64,000 bases of DNA from Maniola hyperantus (GCF_902806685.2 NC_048543.1:8094106-8158105), one strand, 5' to 3'. Positions 1-10,684 are shown, numbered from the stretch's first letter. Translations and numbers: made by a program. Notes: generated by a model from the letters alone, not told the origin.

Positions 1-1350
1 TAACGGAAAGCAACGCAAAGAAAACTTGTTAAAAAAAGATGAAAATGACATCATGAAAAACAGTACTGAAAACTGACCTCTTCCGTCCAAAAACATTTGC
101 GTAAATTGCGCTAACTCATATCATACAGTGGGGTCAATCCAATCACAAACACTTCACCAAATCCAAGCCACATTTTGTTGGTTCAAACGTTGGCCAAACA
201 CGAACAACTCAAATAAACGTAACAACGACGTGCGTGTGCCCAGAAGCGCGTTATATGTTAGACTGGCGTTCTCCGATTATTATTCCAACCGGTCTCTTTT
301 GTGGCAAAAACCAGATCATTACGGGACACTTTTTGCCAAAATTTTAATAAACATTTGTATAATTAATAATTTACGTAACCAATTCACACACTCTTGTTAG
401 ATCATAAAGGTGGTTTCGAAGTTAACTACAAGTTACAACTAAAGGTTGTATTGACAGCAATAAACACAAATATTTATGTTATGTAGTTATGTTATGTATG
501 TTATGTAGTAGAACCCTTTTTACCTATATTTTAGCAGAAATTTGAAACTTACACAAACATAGCACACAATATTATCTCACATTTTTATAGCAAAAAATTT
601 GTAATAATAAACACTTATACAGGTAAGCCTTCTTAGACTTAGTGGCAAGTTCAAATAGTTTTCTCCATTACAAACTATGCTGGCAATAGGTAATAGAAAT
701 ATTGCGAATAATTATACATAGTTACAACGGCGCATACATTTTCCCTTTTGAACCGCGTTCGTCGAACCGAACGTGGAAACTGGAAAGTCGAGATAATAAG
801 TGCAAACTAATGCTTTTTAGATTGATCTGACAGGCCTTGTTGTTTGTTTCCTATGTAGTTAGCATGCAGCTTTGAATATTGTGATTTGTAACCATGAGAT
901 TAGAGTCACTATGAATGCCTTTTAATGGTAATCAAACAATGTACATGCCGATGCATTTTTATCTTTGTTATTACAACAACAAAACCTACCTACAGATATT
1001 TATATTAATAATGGATATCACTTACGACAGTTTAAAGTTTAAACGCTAAAATAACCAATCATACTTAGAACTCCTTCTAAGGTATTTTTTATACAGAAGA
1101 AAGAGTCAAAGTCGGTCGGTGTGTAGACTTCGTAGACTTGTGTAGCGTCCTTGTAGAATATGACCGCGCCAATGACGACTTCGAAATTTTCCACCGGTAG
1201 GTTATACTTTTTTACAAGCTTCTAATTAGGATGCAACTCAGATACCTAGACCGGATACAAACTGGACGTCGTTCTGCCGTGGAGGTCATACGTGTACAAC
1301 AAACCCGATAAAGGCCGAATTAATAACAATTAAAAACTTTGACGTGAATA
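1..1350. other. AT-rich non-coding sequence, no gene seen
   Basis: No splice-compatible exon or long open frame was recognised on either strand. Short ATGTTATGTAGTT repeats occur around 475-515. The segment is probably intronic or intergenic. Confidence 0.5.
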
Positions 1351-1659
1351 GCCGTGATAGCCTAGTGGTTACGACGTCCGCCTCCTATTCGGGAGGTCGG
1401 GGGCTCAATCCCGGACATGCACCTCTAACTTTTCGGAGTAATGTGCGTTTTAAGAAATTAAATATCACTCGCTTTAACAGCGAAGGAAAACATCGTGAGG
1501 AAACCCATGCCTGAAAGTTCTCCGTAGTGTTTTCAAAGGTGTGTGAAGTCTGCCAATCTGCACTTGGCCAGCGTGGTGTCTATGGCCAAACCCTTCTGAT
1601 ACTGAGAGGAGACCCAACCTCTGTAGTGAGCCAGCTATGGATTGATCATGATGATGAAA
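1351..1659 (+). repeat. tRNA-derived SINE, near full length
   Basis: The 5' part is tRNA-like. It carries an A-box-like stretch (TGATAGCCTAGTGG, about 1355-1368) and a B-box-like stretch (GGTCGGGGGCTCAATCC, about 1397-1413), the internal RNA polymerase III promoter of tRNA-derived SINEs. The body contains the conserved phrases GTGTGAAGTCTGCCAATC and GCCAGCGTGGTG, and the element ends in a GATCATGATGATGAAA tail. This organisation is the widespread SINE type of Lepidoptera. It is not a functional tRNA: no acceptor stem closes. Confidence 0.8.
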
Positions 1660-1798
1660 AACTTTGACGAATACAAATTATAATCCGCTGTAAATTGAAA
1701 TAAAATCGTACATACTATATATATTTACTATATACCTACCCTGGAATAAATACAGTACCCGGCACAAAATATTTTTTACTTTAATCGAACATACCTAC

Positions 1799-2131
1799 TA
1801 ATAGATTGCCGAGGAGATTCTTGAATATTGAGGTAGGATTCTATCTTCAGAAAGAATAACGATGAATTTCTCATAGTTTTATTAATCACTGTTACCACTT
1901 TGGATGTTGGTATAGGAATAAATCGGTGTGTCGTAAGACTAACTATTATAACTCAAAATAAACGAAGCGAATGCAGGCAACATTCGTTCTATAGCCTACC
2001 TTCACATCAATCCATTCCTACACTCACAAAATATAGATAAATTAACACTGTCAAGTCAATATTTAGAATCTACCTACAACTGTGTACATTATTTTATAAT
2101 AGGTACCTGCATTTATTTATAATATCTAACA
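1799..2131 (-). repeat. 3' LTR-like direct repeat (uninterrupted copy)
   Basis: This 333-bp copy matches 7729-8225 exactly by eye, apart from the 164-bp insert in that copy. On the minus strand it begins TGTTAGATATT and ends CAATCTATTA. It preserves the empty site (CACTG followed by TCAAG at 2050/2051) of the MITE present in the other copy. Confidence 0.7.
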
Positions 2132-2191
2132 TTCGGGCATTCTGACTACATTAAGTTTGTCCTCAAACTTATTATACAAAACAGTTTTTAC
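2126..2191 (-). pseudogene. Residual C-terminal reading-frame tail at the LTR junction
   Basis: On the minus strand a 21-codon open stretch ends FEDKLNVVRMPEC-stop. The stop codon lies within the first six bases of the 3' LTR (TGTTAG). A polyprotein stop overlapping the LTR start is a common layout in insect LTR elements, so this may be all that remains of pol. Stop codons close the frame immediately upstream. The short length makes this tentative. Confidence 0.3.
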
Positions 2192-2505
2192 CTATTTTCA
2201 TAATATTATACCTATACCTAACAATATCACAAAATTTCAGCAATAAGTACATTATAATCCAAATACATCCAAATTTAGTAGTAGACATAATTTTGTAATA
2301 AGTATTAATTTTTTCATTGGAATATTTAGGTTTACGTGTTTTATATCTTATGTACTAACTATCCATGTACTATAACTGTTTGTTTCCACAAAACTAAATA
2401 AATAAAATTAAAGTAAATTCGTGTACAGCTTCTGAAACATAATCTGGATTGCATCGAGGACTTTACCCACTTTGGGCCACCCTCGCTTTCCAATCCAATT
2501 AATCG

Positions 2506-2885
2506 CATCTGCACCGGACCCCTCACCGTTAAGTCAAGAACTCATCGTGCTACCAGACATCACGGCCGTGTACGACTTCCAGATGTAACGACTCCACTAC
2601 TCATCTGCACCGGACCCCTCACCGTCAAGTCAAGAATTCATCGTGCTACCAGACTTCACGGCCGTGTACGACTTCCAGATGTAACGACTCCACTACTCAT
2701 CTGCACCGGACCCCTCACCGTCAAGTCAAGAACTCATCGTGCTACCAGACTTCACGGCCGTGTACGACTTCCAGATGTAACGCGACTCCACTACCCATCT
2801 GCACCGGACCCCTCGCCGTCAAGTCAAGAGCTCATCGTGCTACAAGACTTCACGACCGTGTACGACTTCCAGATATTGTAACGAC
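2506..2885 (+). repeat. 96-bp minisatellite, four copies
   Basis: Units begin at about 2506, 2602, 2698 and 2796 with CATCTGCACCGGACCCCTC. The period is exactly 96 bp between the first three units and 98 bp before the fourth, where a CG pair is inserted. The unit is GC-rich in an AT-rich setting. Because 96 is a multiple of three, one plus-strand frame stays open across the first units as a 32-residue repeat containing HGRVRLPDVTTPLL. The insertion then shifts the frame. No start codon or gene context supports expression. Confidence 0.85.
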
Positions 2886-2994
2886 TGTTGTTAACACATC
2901 AAAAAAAACAATAATAGCATCACCCGTTTTACCATGAGTATCAGATCAAATAAGTACTATTCATTAAAAACAAGACACAAAAATATCAAAACAC

Positions 2995-3605
2995 ATGATA
3001 AGTATCATAATTGTAAAACTAAAATCAAAGTATGTAATCATTCAATAATATACCTTCAAATATCACTACATATAATTAATATCAAAACATCATAACAAAG
3101 TATGATAATCGTACCTACTACTAAAATCAAACTAATTGTTTATCCACTCATCAAATACTATTACACAATAATATCTAAACATCATTATATAGTATCATAA
3201 TCGTATTACTAAAATCAAATTAATTGTTTAATCATTCATCAAATACTATTACACAACAAAATCTAATCATCATAGTATGGTATCATCATCGTAGTACTAA
3301 AATTAAAGTAATAGTTTTATCATTCATCAAATCAAATACTATTACACAACAATATCTAAGCATCATAATATAGTATCATAATTGTTGTACTGAAATCAAA
3401 GTAATCGTTCGATCATTCGTCAAGTACTATTACACAAAATATCAAAACATCATAATAATAATGTATCATATTTGTGGTAATGAAATCAAAGTAATCATTT
3501 AATCTTATATAACATCAAATACTATTACAAAAAAAATCATATCATCATAATATTATAGTATCATAATCTTACTTACATTAAAATAATCATAGTAGTCTTA
3601 ATAAG
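2995..3605. repeat. AT-rich tandem array, unit about 90 bp, seven diverged copies
   Basis: Units open with CATCAT at about 3088, 3180, 3268, 3361, 3448 and 3543, with a more diverged unit before the first. Spacings are 92, 88, 93, 87 and 95 bp. Shared phrases are GTATCATAAT, CTAAAATCAAA and TCAAATACTATTACAC. The array lies about 110 bp after the 96-bp minisatellite but has unrelated sequence, and its copies are far more diverged. Confidence 0.8.
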
Positions 3606-4900
3606 CTTACAAATCAGTTCAATCTTTCATCGAGCCTGTCTCATCATCTAAGAATCACTCTGATTACTCAAGATTGTGATCCATGATCAACATGCCAATT
3701 GTTTGAATATTTTACTCTGATCAGAAGTAGCCCATTTCCTCATCATGAAATCAATTTTATTTATACCCAGGATAAAGTCGTAAGTTACTCTCAAATAACC
3801 AATTTTTCTTCTCACTAAATACCTAAGAATAATGAAAAGGGATATCTGATGGATATCTGGCTTATTTATTGGTTAAAATCAAAATGACATCAAAAACGTC
3901 ACCATGGTAACGCAAGGCAAGCTATAAGACGATCAATTTCAATCGACATTGACAAATACCTATTTATACTTCAAACTAATGTAGGTATAAATGAGGTATA
4001 AGTAATCGGAGAATCGGAGTACTCTCAGTTTTTGATATTCACTAATTATTTGACTTATTCAATCGTTCTGGTCATTCCAATTTTTTTTTGTAAGCAAAAG
4101 TCTAACTACATATTTTGCACGCGTAAACATAAATGGCAAAATGTGAAAGAGTGGTACCATCCATGAGTGTACCATCATTTATTTCGTTACTCACATTTGG
4201 AAAAATAAATCATTTCATTGACAGCTAACAAAACTCTATTTCAAAGAATAACTAATTTAAGATAGGTAGGTATAAATTGGTGAAACGCATTATAAGTCAT
4301 CCAACAGCAAATGTAGAGGTTAATTTTATTCTTGACATAGTTATTCTCGGACAAAGCCACCCTTGGTGAAATTGGGCCTTAGCAATATTAGAGCCATAAA
4401 TACTAGAGATATCGTACTAATAATTTATCTAAAATGCTAGTTTCTCTAAGAGAATCCGTTGTGTTATTCGGCAAAAGTTTCTCTTTCAGTCTTTAAACTT
4501 TTATAGAGATCTCATTTCGGTATAACCGTTTTTTTTTTTAGAACTAAATTCTATTTATATTGACTATTTCATGTATTGAGAGCCTTCGGGCACAGAACAG
4601 ATGTGTCAAATGTTGGGATCAGCAGTAGACGTTGAAATCAGACATTATTTTTATTGATCAAAAGATGAGTTCGTTAATAATTCTAAATCGACTTTTAATC
4701 AAGCAACCAGACCACATCAAGAGTTTTCAAGCCATTTTTCATTTGTAATGACTATTCTATTTTAAATTATGGAATTTGTTTCAAATATGAATTAGGAGAC
4801 TAATTTTGGAAAATCCATTATGAAAACCCCCGGATAATATTGTACAAAAATCAGCGTTGGATTTTTTTTTTCTTTTCTTTTAATATTTAAATAATGCCAC
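3606..4900. other. Non-coding sequence, no feature recognised
   Basis: AT-rich sequence within the putative LTR element. No coding frame or named repeat was seen. Confidence 0.4.
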
Positions 4901-4904
4901 CCTC

Positions 4905-5100
4905 TTGTTGTTTGTAGAATCGTCCGAAAACCTGTATCAATCACTATTACAATCGCAATTGTTGTGATTGGCTGAATTTATGTCATTCTTGTTGCAACAA
5001 TGCATTGTAGCCAATAGTGTGCGAGTATCAGTCGATCAGAGGCGATTGTGATAGTCACCAATAGCTGTCATTTTACCGTAACCGAGCACCAGACAATAGC
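4905..5100. repeat. Imperfect inverted-repeat sequence, possible MITE remnant
   Basis: CACTATTACAATCGCAATTG near 4942 and GGCGATTGTGATAGTCACCA near 5041 are imperfect reverse complements. They flank several ATTGTG/CAATAG palindromic words. The boundaries and any duplicated target are not clear. Confidence 0.3.
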
Positions 5101-5939
5101 CTAGCTATTGCAGAAAAGTCCTCAATAAATTGTTTCAAGTAACCTGCCCCCATTTAGTGGAAATTTCAAACCCAAAAGTTAGTGTCGGTATCCAAGAAAC
5201 GACACTAATCTTGATATTTAATTGCAACTGGTTTCTTTTAATAATTACTCGTAAGTATACCTAATATAAAAGTTTGTTCGAGTTTGACCCTCATCATAAT
5301 CTTTAATTCCAGCCATATTCAATGTTCACAAACCGCGTTTTTTTTTTCTACTTCAATACTTTACTACTACTGTTCTGATAGTACACCTTCTATATACAAT
5401 ACTCTTGGCTATTTACATTTCATTTTAATTAAGTAAATCACTTCACTAATAACCTATAAGCCTTTACCTGACATAGGTATGATCTAACATTTCCGCTATT
5501 AAAACTACCTACATCAATATTGAAGAGTAGGTATTACAGGCATTTAATTGCATGACAAACTATTAAATGACTTATCAGAGTTGATGTAATAATTAAATCA
5601 GGTAGTTCTGTAAAATGTTACCATTATGAAATTGAAATATAGGATACGTGCACATGCGGATAGTCAATTAAGTATGCGGTAATATTTGCTTCAACCCAAT
5701 CAATGCATAAAGAGAAGGTACGAATAAGTAAGTATGTAGTTTAAATCGGAATGACCACGTCAGCCACGCCTCCTATAGAGGGCAAACTTTTTTTTTTTTT
5801 CTTGACGACTTAGACCATTAGTAATGTGCAAAGAGGCGCTGCCCAGATTAATTAAATACTAAACCCGATAATTGACTACAGCTTGTTTGTAATATTCCGA
5901 GGTTATTCGCATTTTTATTTATTTATTTAAACTACTTCA

Positions 5940-6002
5940 TCAATTAACTCATCATCACCATCATGATCACCCCATTACCAGCCCACTACTGAGCAGGGTC
6001 AA
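5940..6002 (-). repeat. SINE 3'-end fragment, antisense
   Basis: CATCATGATCACCCCATTAC followed by CAGCCCACTACTGAGCAG is the reverse complement of the SINE 3' segment (agtgggctggtaatggggtgatcatgatg). Only the tail is present. Confidence 0.5.
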
Positions 6003-7158
6003 TTAATCCCTCAATAATTATCTATTTATGGTTAATTGTTGTAATGCATAAGATTCCTTTTTAAATCAGAGGAATACCTACGCATTCGCGCTAAACTATA
6101 ACTATTCATTTCTTTTCTTCAAGCCATTCTTTTATCGATTTTATTCTTACAAAATTCGTGTCTAAAAGTAACTCATCGACAATGTCACTAGCAGAAAATT
6201 CACTACTTACAACAAATTCTTACTAAAAATAATAAAGATTATTTTATTTCTGTTTTGGTTTATGGTTATATTACAGGTTAAATTACATACCAACATTGGG
6301 TTAAATGGTGACTATAGACCACAAACTACGGACGAATGGCGTAAGTAAATAATAAGTGGGTGAAATGCACCCAAAGCATCGATTAACAACATAGTTTCGT
6401 GATTAGCAAGGAATAAGTAGGTACCTATTTTGCAAACAAAACATTTTTTTTTCCTCGTTCTTATTAAATTATCATTTAATATTGTATAAGAACTGACATT
6501 ATTTAAGGTTATATAAAAACTTAAAGCACGAGTACCTATTAGTCTTCACGCCTAAATTAATTACACTAAGTAAACACAAACACTTTGACCTTGACTTTGC
6601 ATCTATCCATGAGTAATTAGATAGCAAACAAATTGCAATCCCGAAAATTAAGCCAAATTCGTGTTCATTTTCATTTGAGATCAATTATAATTCTCGTGTA
6701 AATATTTATATGTTGGTAACTAAGTACTTTTTTTTTAACCCTTCCTAATATGATCATATTGTTTGCTACAACGACACAATATGGCGAACCGACTTCCCTT
6801 TCTTAGCTTGTACCTACCTACTCATAATAGCTAATATCATTGCGAAATAAGATGAAACAAAATCAATTAAAAGTTTACGATTACGAAAATATTGATATCG
6901 GACTTTTAACGTTAAAGTAGGTGCCTACCTGCCATTCTTGGTAATTACGTATGTAATATGTATCCTGAATCCTGATACCCTCTTTTTCTTTTGTATTATA
7001 GCTACAAGTTTCCTACCAGTATGCAATAATAATGAGCTTCATGGGCTGTCGTTTTTCTTTGATATCCCAAGTCAATTGCATAATTATTAATTATTTACCT
7101 ACATTTACATTAATGATTTAACCAGGCTTTATAAAAGATTGCAATAATTGCGCAGTCC
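6003..7158. other. Non-coding sequence, no feature recognised
   Basis: AT-rich, with poly-T runs and GGTACC-type microsatellite words. No exon with matching splice sites was found on either strand. Confidence 0.4.
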
Positions 7159-7235
7159 CTATAATTTACCCAAAAAAAAATGTTTTATTACCGACCTGAT
7201 GTATCTTCGTGCGATACCTGTACCTACTTGATGCT

Positions 7236-7425
7236 CGGACCCTCGCCAGCTCAAACGGCGGCGGCCGTATGGTGCCGCATCTATAGTCGCTCCAGGAAGG
7301 CAGCCTGGTGCCCGCACAATCGCGGCGGCGCAGCGCGGTTGCGGCGGCGCAGAACGGTCGCGACGCGCGGCGCGGCGGTGGCGGTTCCGGTTCAGCGCCC
7401 GCCGCGCCATCACTCGCCTTTACCG
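7236..7425. other. CpG- and GC-rich island inside the LTR element
   Basis: About 190 bp of very CpG-rich sequence (GGCGGCGGCC, GCGGCGGCGCAGCGCGG) in otherwise AT-rich DNA. On the minus strand two frames stay open through it, one Arg-rich from an ATG at about 7413 and one Pro-rich. On the plus strand a frame is also open. GC richness alone gives open frames, so coding cannot be claimed. It sits where the leader/gag start of the minus-strand LTR element would be, and could be an altered gag start or a captured host exon. Confidence 0.4.
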
Positions 7426-7439
7426 AAGGTAGTTAGGGT

Positions 7440-7590
7440 ATATCTCGTCCAGTCGCAGAACCTCTTGACCGTACTATATCTCTTCTTTCGCCTTCAGTAC
7501 AAATTTCAACTCGTCAGGTCGCAGAACTTCTTGATCGTTCCATTATTTCGCCTTCCTTCAGTACAAGTTTCAACTCGTCCGGTCGCAGAT
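7440..7590 (-). repeat. Leader direct repeats, about 65-72 bp unit, 2.3 copies
   Basis: The phrase TCGTCCAGTCGCAGAAC (about 7446) recurs as TCGTCAGGTCGCAGAAC (about 7515) and TCGTCCGGTCGCAGATAC (about 7577). Each full unit continues through TTGACC or TTGATC and CTTCAGTACAA to TTTCAAC. The copies lie between the putative primer-binding site and the CpG island of the LTR element. Confidence 0.6.
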
Positions 7591-7718
7591 ACAACGTCGC
7601 TCAATAATAATTATTCTGATGTAGTAGCAGCGGTTCACTATAGGATGAGTCACTCGTCGTTTCTTCGTGTCGTCGTCTTTGTTTGCCGAATTATTGTGAG
7701 CATTTAGATTGCTTCGTA

Positions 7719-7730
7719 CCACTTCTGATA
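7719..7730 (-). other. Candidate primer-binding site of the LTR element
   Basis: Minus-strand TATCAGAAGTGG lies exactly at the junction between the repeat at 7729-8225 and the internal region. CAGAAGTGG matches the complement of insect tRNA 3' ends of the CCACTTCTG type, and no perfect TGG start is present. It is a short match, persuasive mainly because of its position. Confidence 0.4.
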
Positions 7731-8225
7731 ATAGATTGCCGAGGAGATTCTTGAATATTGAGGTAGGATTCTATCTTCAGAAAGAATAACGATGAATTTC
7801 TCATAGTTTTATTAATCACTGTTACCACTTTGGATGTTGGTATAGGAATAAATCGGTGTGTCGTAAGACTAACTATTATAACTCAAAATAAACGAAGCGA
7901 ATGCAGGCAACATTCGTTCTATAGCCTACCTTCACATCAATCCATTCCTACACTCACAAAATATAGATAAATTAACACTGGGGCCGATTCTCTAGTACAC
8001 AATCTCTAAACTAAACTAAATTAACAGGTCTAAATCTAGTGCTTTCCTTTTCCGCAAGCAACATTATGAAAGGGATAGCAATAGATTTAGACGTGATATT
8101 TTAGTTTAGTTTAGAGATTGTGTACAAAGGAATTAGCCACAATGTCAAGTCAATATTTAGAATCTACCTACAACTGTGTACATTATTTTATAATAGGTAC
8201 CTGCATTTATTTATAATATCTAACA
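7729..8225 (-). repeat. 5' LTR-like direct repeat, interrupted by a MITE
   Basis: This is the same 333-bp sequence as 1799-2131, split at 7980/8145 by a 164-bp hairpin element. No other difference was seen by eye, so the two copies separated recently or were homogenised, and the MITE moved after that. Confidence 0.7.
7981..8144. mobile_element. MITE family A, complete copy in the LTR
   Basis: A hairpin element of about 162-164 bp. The left end is GGGCCGATTCTC followed by ACACAATCTCTAAACTAAAC. The right end is GTTTAGAGATTGTGTACAAA followed by GGAATTAGCCAC. The arms are near-complete reverse complements. The empty site in the other LTR copy (CACTG then TCAAG) defines the insertion; TG is present on both sides, consistent with a very short target duplication. 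No coding capacity, so it must be mobilised in trans. Confidence 0.85.
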
Positions 8226-9922
8226 CTACTGATATTATTTCCACACAATTCTGAAAACCTATCCAATGCAATGGCTTGAATACAAAGTTCAATTTTTGGA
8301 GAGTATTCAATAGAGGCTTGGGCAGCGACTTGATCCCGTCATCTTTCATTAATTAATCTGATTGAACGTTACGATCCTGGAACTGATAAATTATCACGCG
8401 AATTACCAAAAGTCAACGGTTAAATTAGAAAAAAGTACAACACAACGTCTTAAAACAACAGACAAACAGAAATGTACTTTATCATTACGTCGTCACGCTC
8501 AATCTGCGATTTGGAGCAAATTCTTCCGCTTTCTTGTAAAACTCAAACGCACTTACACACTCACTCATAAATAGCCGAAATAGTGAACAGAAATGTAGGA
8601 AAAATATACCAACTTTCCGTCAGATTTTTACAAATATCACAGACACACTTGAAAGGTTTTTGGGACCCTCCGCCCTAATGTAAGTCCCGGTATGCAACAA
8701 AGCGGAGATGGTTAGAGATCTGTTTGGCAGGCTATTCAGATAATAAATACATGATAATTTTTCACGCTATCTTATTGGTCTACTGGTCTTCGCTTCGCTC
8801 CGCTTGATACCTGGCCTAAAATATCAAGTTAAGAAACTGACACCCGAGTTACGCTATTCTGCCCTTACGGCACAACTTTTGGACTACCCATGTCAGAGTT
8901 AGCTAACTTGAACACTAAGGGCCAGTTGCATGTCAGACGGTTACTGTTAAAATTAAATATGACCACCGGCACCTACTTAATACAGATTAGGCGGAGTGAA
9001 GTAGACTTTTGATAACAACATAAATTCAGCATTAAGCACGTTAATGAAAATTGGTTGAGGGAAATTAGTATCTTAAAATTACTTAAATATGACAAACAAA
9101 ACACGAAGGAGACTCAAAGAACACGCGGCACTCGCGCGGACGAGTCCCGCGCCGCGCTCGTCGCCTTTATGCGAAAGGAAATAAAGATTAATTTGAGATG
9201 TTATCAAGTAGGTAAGACGCCAAACTTCACCTCCACTACCTCCGACAGGGTACGTTGCGCCTTAGGGCACGATATACATCTAGCATGAGAAAATATCGTT
9301 GTGAAGAACACTTATAAATAAGTAAAACCTGTCATCAATAAAAGAGACAGTTTTACGTAAAACAATAAACAACATATTTTGTACAGGCTAACAAGCCCTT
9401 AATTTATGGTTCTTTGAATACATTAACACTGTCCTAACGCAAAACAATCCAACCGGAAGCCATTTGTGACGTGTAAAGAATGTACGTTAAGTACTTTGAC
9501 TAGTGCATATCCGTTTGTTCCGTATGGATACATATAATGTAGGTATGGCGACGCATAATGCAATGTAATAAACTTCAATTTTGTACCGTATTCTATATAT
9601 TATACCTACTGCTTTTATGGTGCTTAGTGTTCATTCGACAGTAGGTACTATCTCTCAATCATAAATGCAATTCAAATACAGAGTTAAAGTTTATTCGATC
9701 AATCAATTAGCCTGTTTGCTTCCACTGCAGTATATAATCCTTCTCAAGACCGCGCCCACTTCCCGCTATACCTTCCTAAGGTCGTCAATCCAGCGGAATT
9801 TTGATCATTAATATTCTATAATAATAATTATGAGCACATGCAATTTTCTTCTAACTTAAATTCTTTGACTCATCTTTCAAATTCATAAAAGAGCTAGGCC
9901 AAGTTAAAAGTATAGTATTTAC
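8226..9922. other. Non-coding sequence with a small CpG-rich patch
   Basis: Mostly AT-rich with no recognised gene. About 9118-9172 is CpG-rich and a plus-strand frame runs through it, but no splice pair or homology was recognised. That patch could be a short exon or a transposon scrap. Confidence 0.35.
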
Positions 9923-10000
9923 CTCGGTCCGCCGCTCTCATCTAACGCACAGCATACATATGCATGGCATGGAAAACCGACTTTCTTTGCACCGAGATCG
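9923..10000 (-). CDS. Candidate 78-bp internal exon, unidentified
   Basis: On the minus strand a possible acceptor (CTAATCAG) precedes 78 bp ending at a possible donor (CCGAG then GTAAAT). One frame is open across it, entering with one base of a split codon and leaving with two, so the exon would be frame-neutral. It encodes DLGAKKVGFPCHAYVCCAL and then DESGGP. CHAYVC loosely recalls the CHVF-type strand of PTB domains, but this is only a resemblance. Its phase does not match the exons of the main gene, so it would belong to another gene or be chance. The acceptor has a weak pyrimidine tract. Confidence 0.22.
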
Positions 10001-10476
10001 CTGATTAGAATTTCGCAGATAAGTGGAATCTTTTTTTATATCCACCCATGCGTAAGAAGAGTAAGAACCTCAACTAGACTCGTTATAATTACGTTAGCCA
10101 GAAATACTCTTATATCATCGCAATTTCATTCGTAACCATACTAATATTATTAACATGTAAAAATTTGTCTGTCAGTCATACCTACTAGTGGAACACTGAT
10201 ATACTATTATTACTTTTTACGGCGGGAAAGTATATTATAAAACCTAGCGGGAAAACGAAATTTCCCACGTCAAAGAAATTGCTGGCAACATTTAATGAGG
10301 AGTGTGTGCTAAGTACATAAAAGTATCGAAAGATAATATTAGGAAAATGTGCATTGATACACAAATATAATGACGTGAAATAATAATTTTAATAACTTAA
10401 TTAATAATTTTATTAAATAATTATAATTATATCTATTAATATTGTGTGTATTCAATGAATAAACAAATCAACAATG

Positions 10477-10636
10477 TGGCTAATTCCATTGTACACAATC
10501 TCTAAACTAAACTAAAATGTCACGCCTAAATTTATTGATATCCCTTTCATAATGTTGCTTGCGGAAAAGGATCGCACTAGATTTAGACCTGTTAATTTAG
10601 TTTAGTTTAGATATTGTGTACAAGAGAATCGGCCCC
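10477..10636. mobile_element. MITE family A, complete copy, opposite orientation
   Basis: The ends are GTGGCTAATTCC and GAGAATCGGCCCC, with arms TGTACACAATCTCTAAAC and GTTTAGATATTGTGTACA. The middle (CCCTTTCATAATGTTGCTTG) matches the copy at 7981 in reverse orientation. Confidence 0.85.
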
Positions 10637-10684
10637 ATTGTCACGTTTATGATAAATATTAAAACTTAATGTACATAATATCTT

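Larger units (their letters stand above)
1799..8225 (-). mobile_element. Non-autonomous LTR retrotransposon (LARD-like)
   Basis: Two direct repeats of 333 bp (1799-2131 and 7729-8225, the latter interrupted by a MITE) read as identical and bracket about 5.6 kb. The pair is flanked by CTAC on both sides (1795-1798 and 8226-8229), as expected for a 4-bp target-site duplication. Read on the minus strand, the repeat starts TGTTAG, and the sequence at the repeat/internal junction reads TATCAGAAGTGG, close to an insect tRNA-derived primer-binding site. Just before the other repeat a short frame runs into the LTR start and stops there. The internal region has no gag-pol frame. It holds two tandem arrays and a CpG-rich leader. 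The LTR reading is inference: the 3' LTR end (CTATTA) is not canonical and no clear polypurine tract is seen. The alternative is a dispersed duplication. Confidence 0.55.

Noticed and set aside
1351..1425. Stand-alone tRNA gene
   Set aside because: A- and B-box-like motifs are present but no closed acceptor stem, and a SINE body follows.
2506..3605. CRISPR array
   Set aside because: Units are contiguous tandem repeats without unique spacers, in a eukaryotic genome.
7180..7707. 175-codon plus-strand open frame
   Set aside because: It passes through the CpG block and the leader direct repeats, has no recognisable protein features or splice context, and two minus-strand frames are equally open in the GC-rich part.
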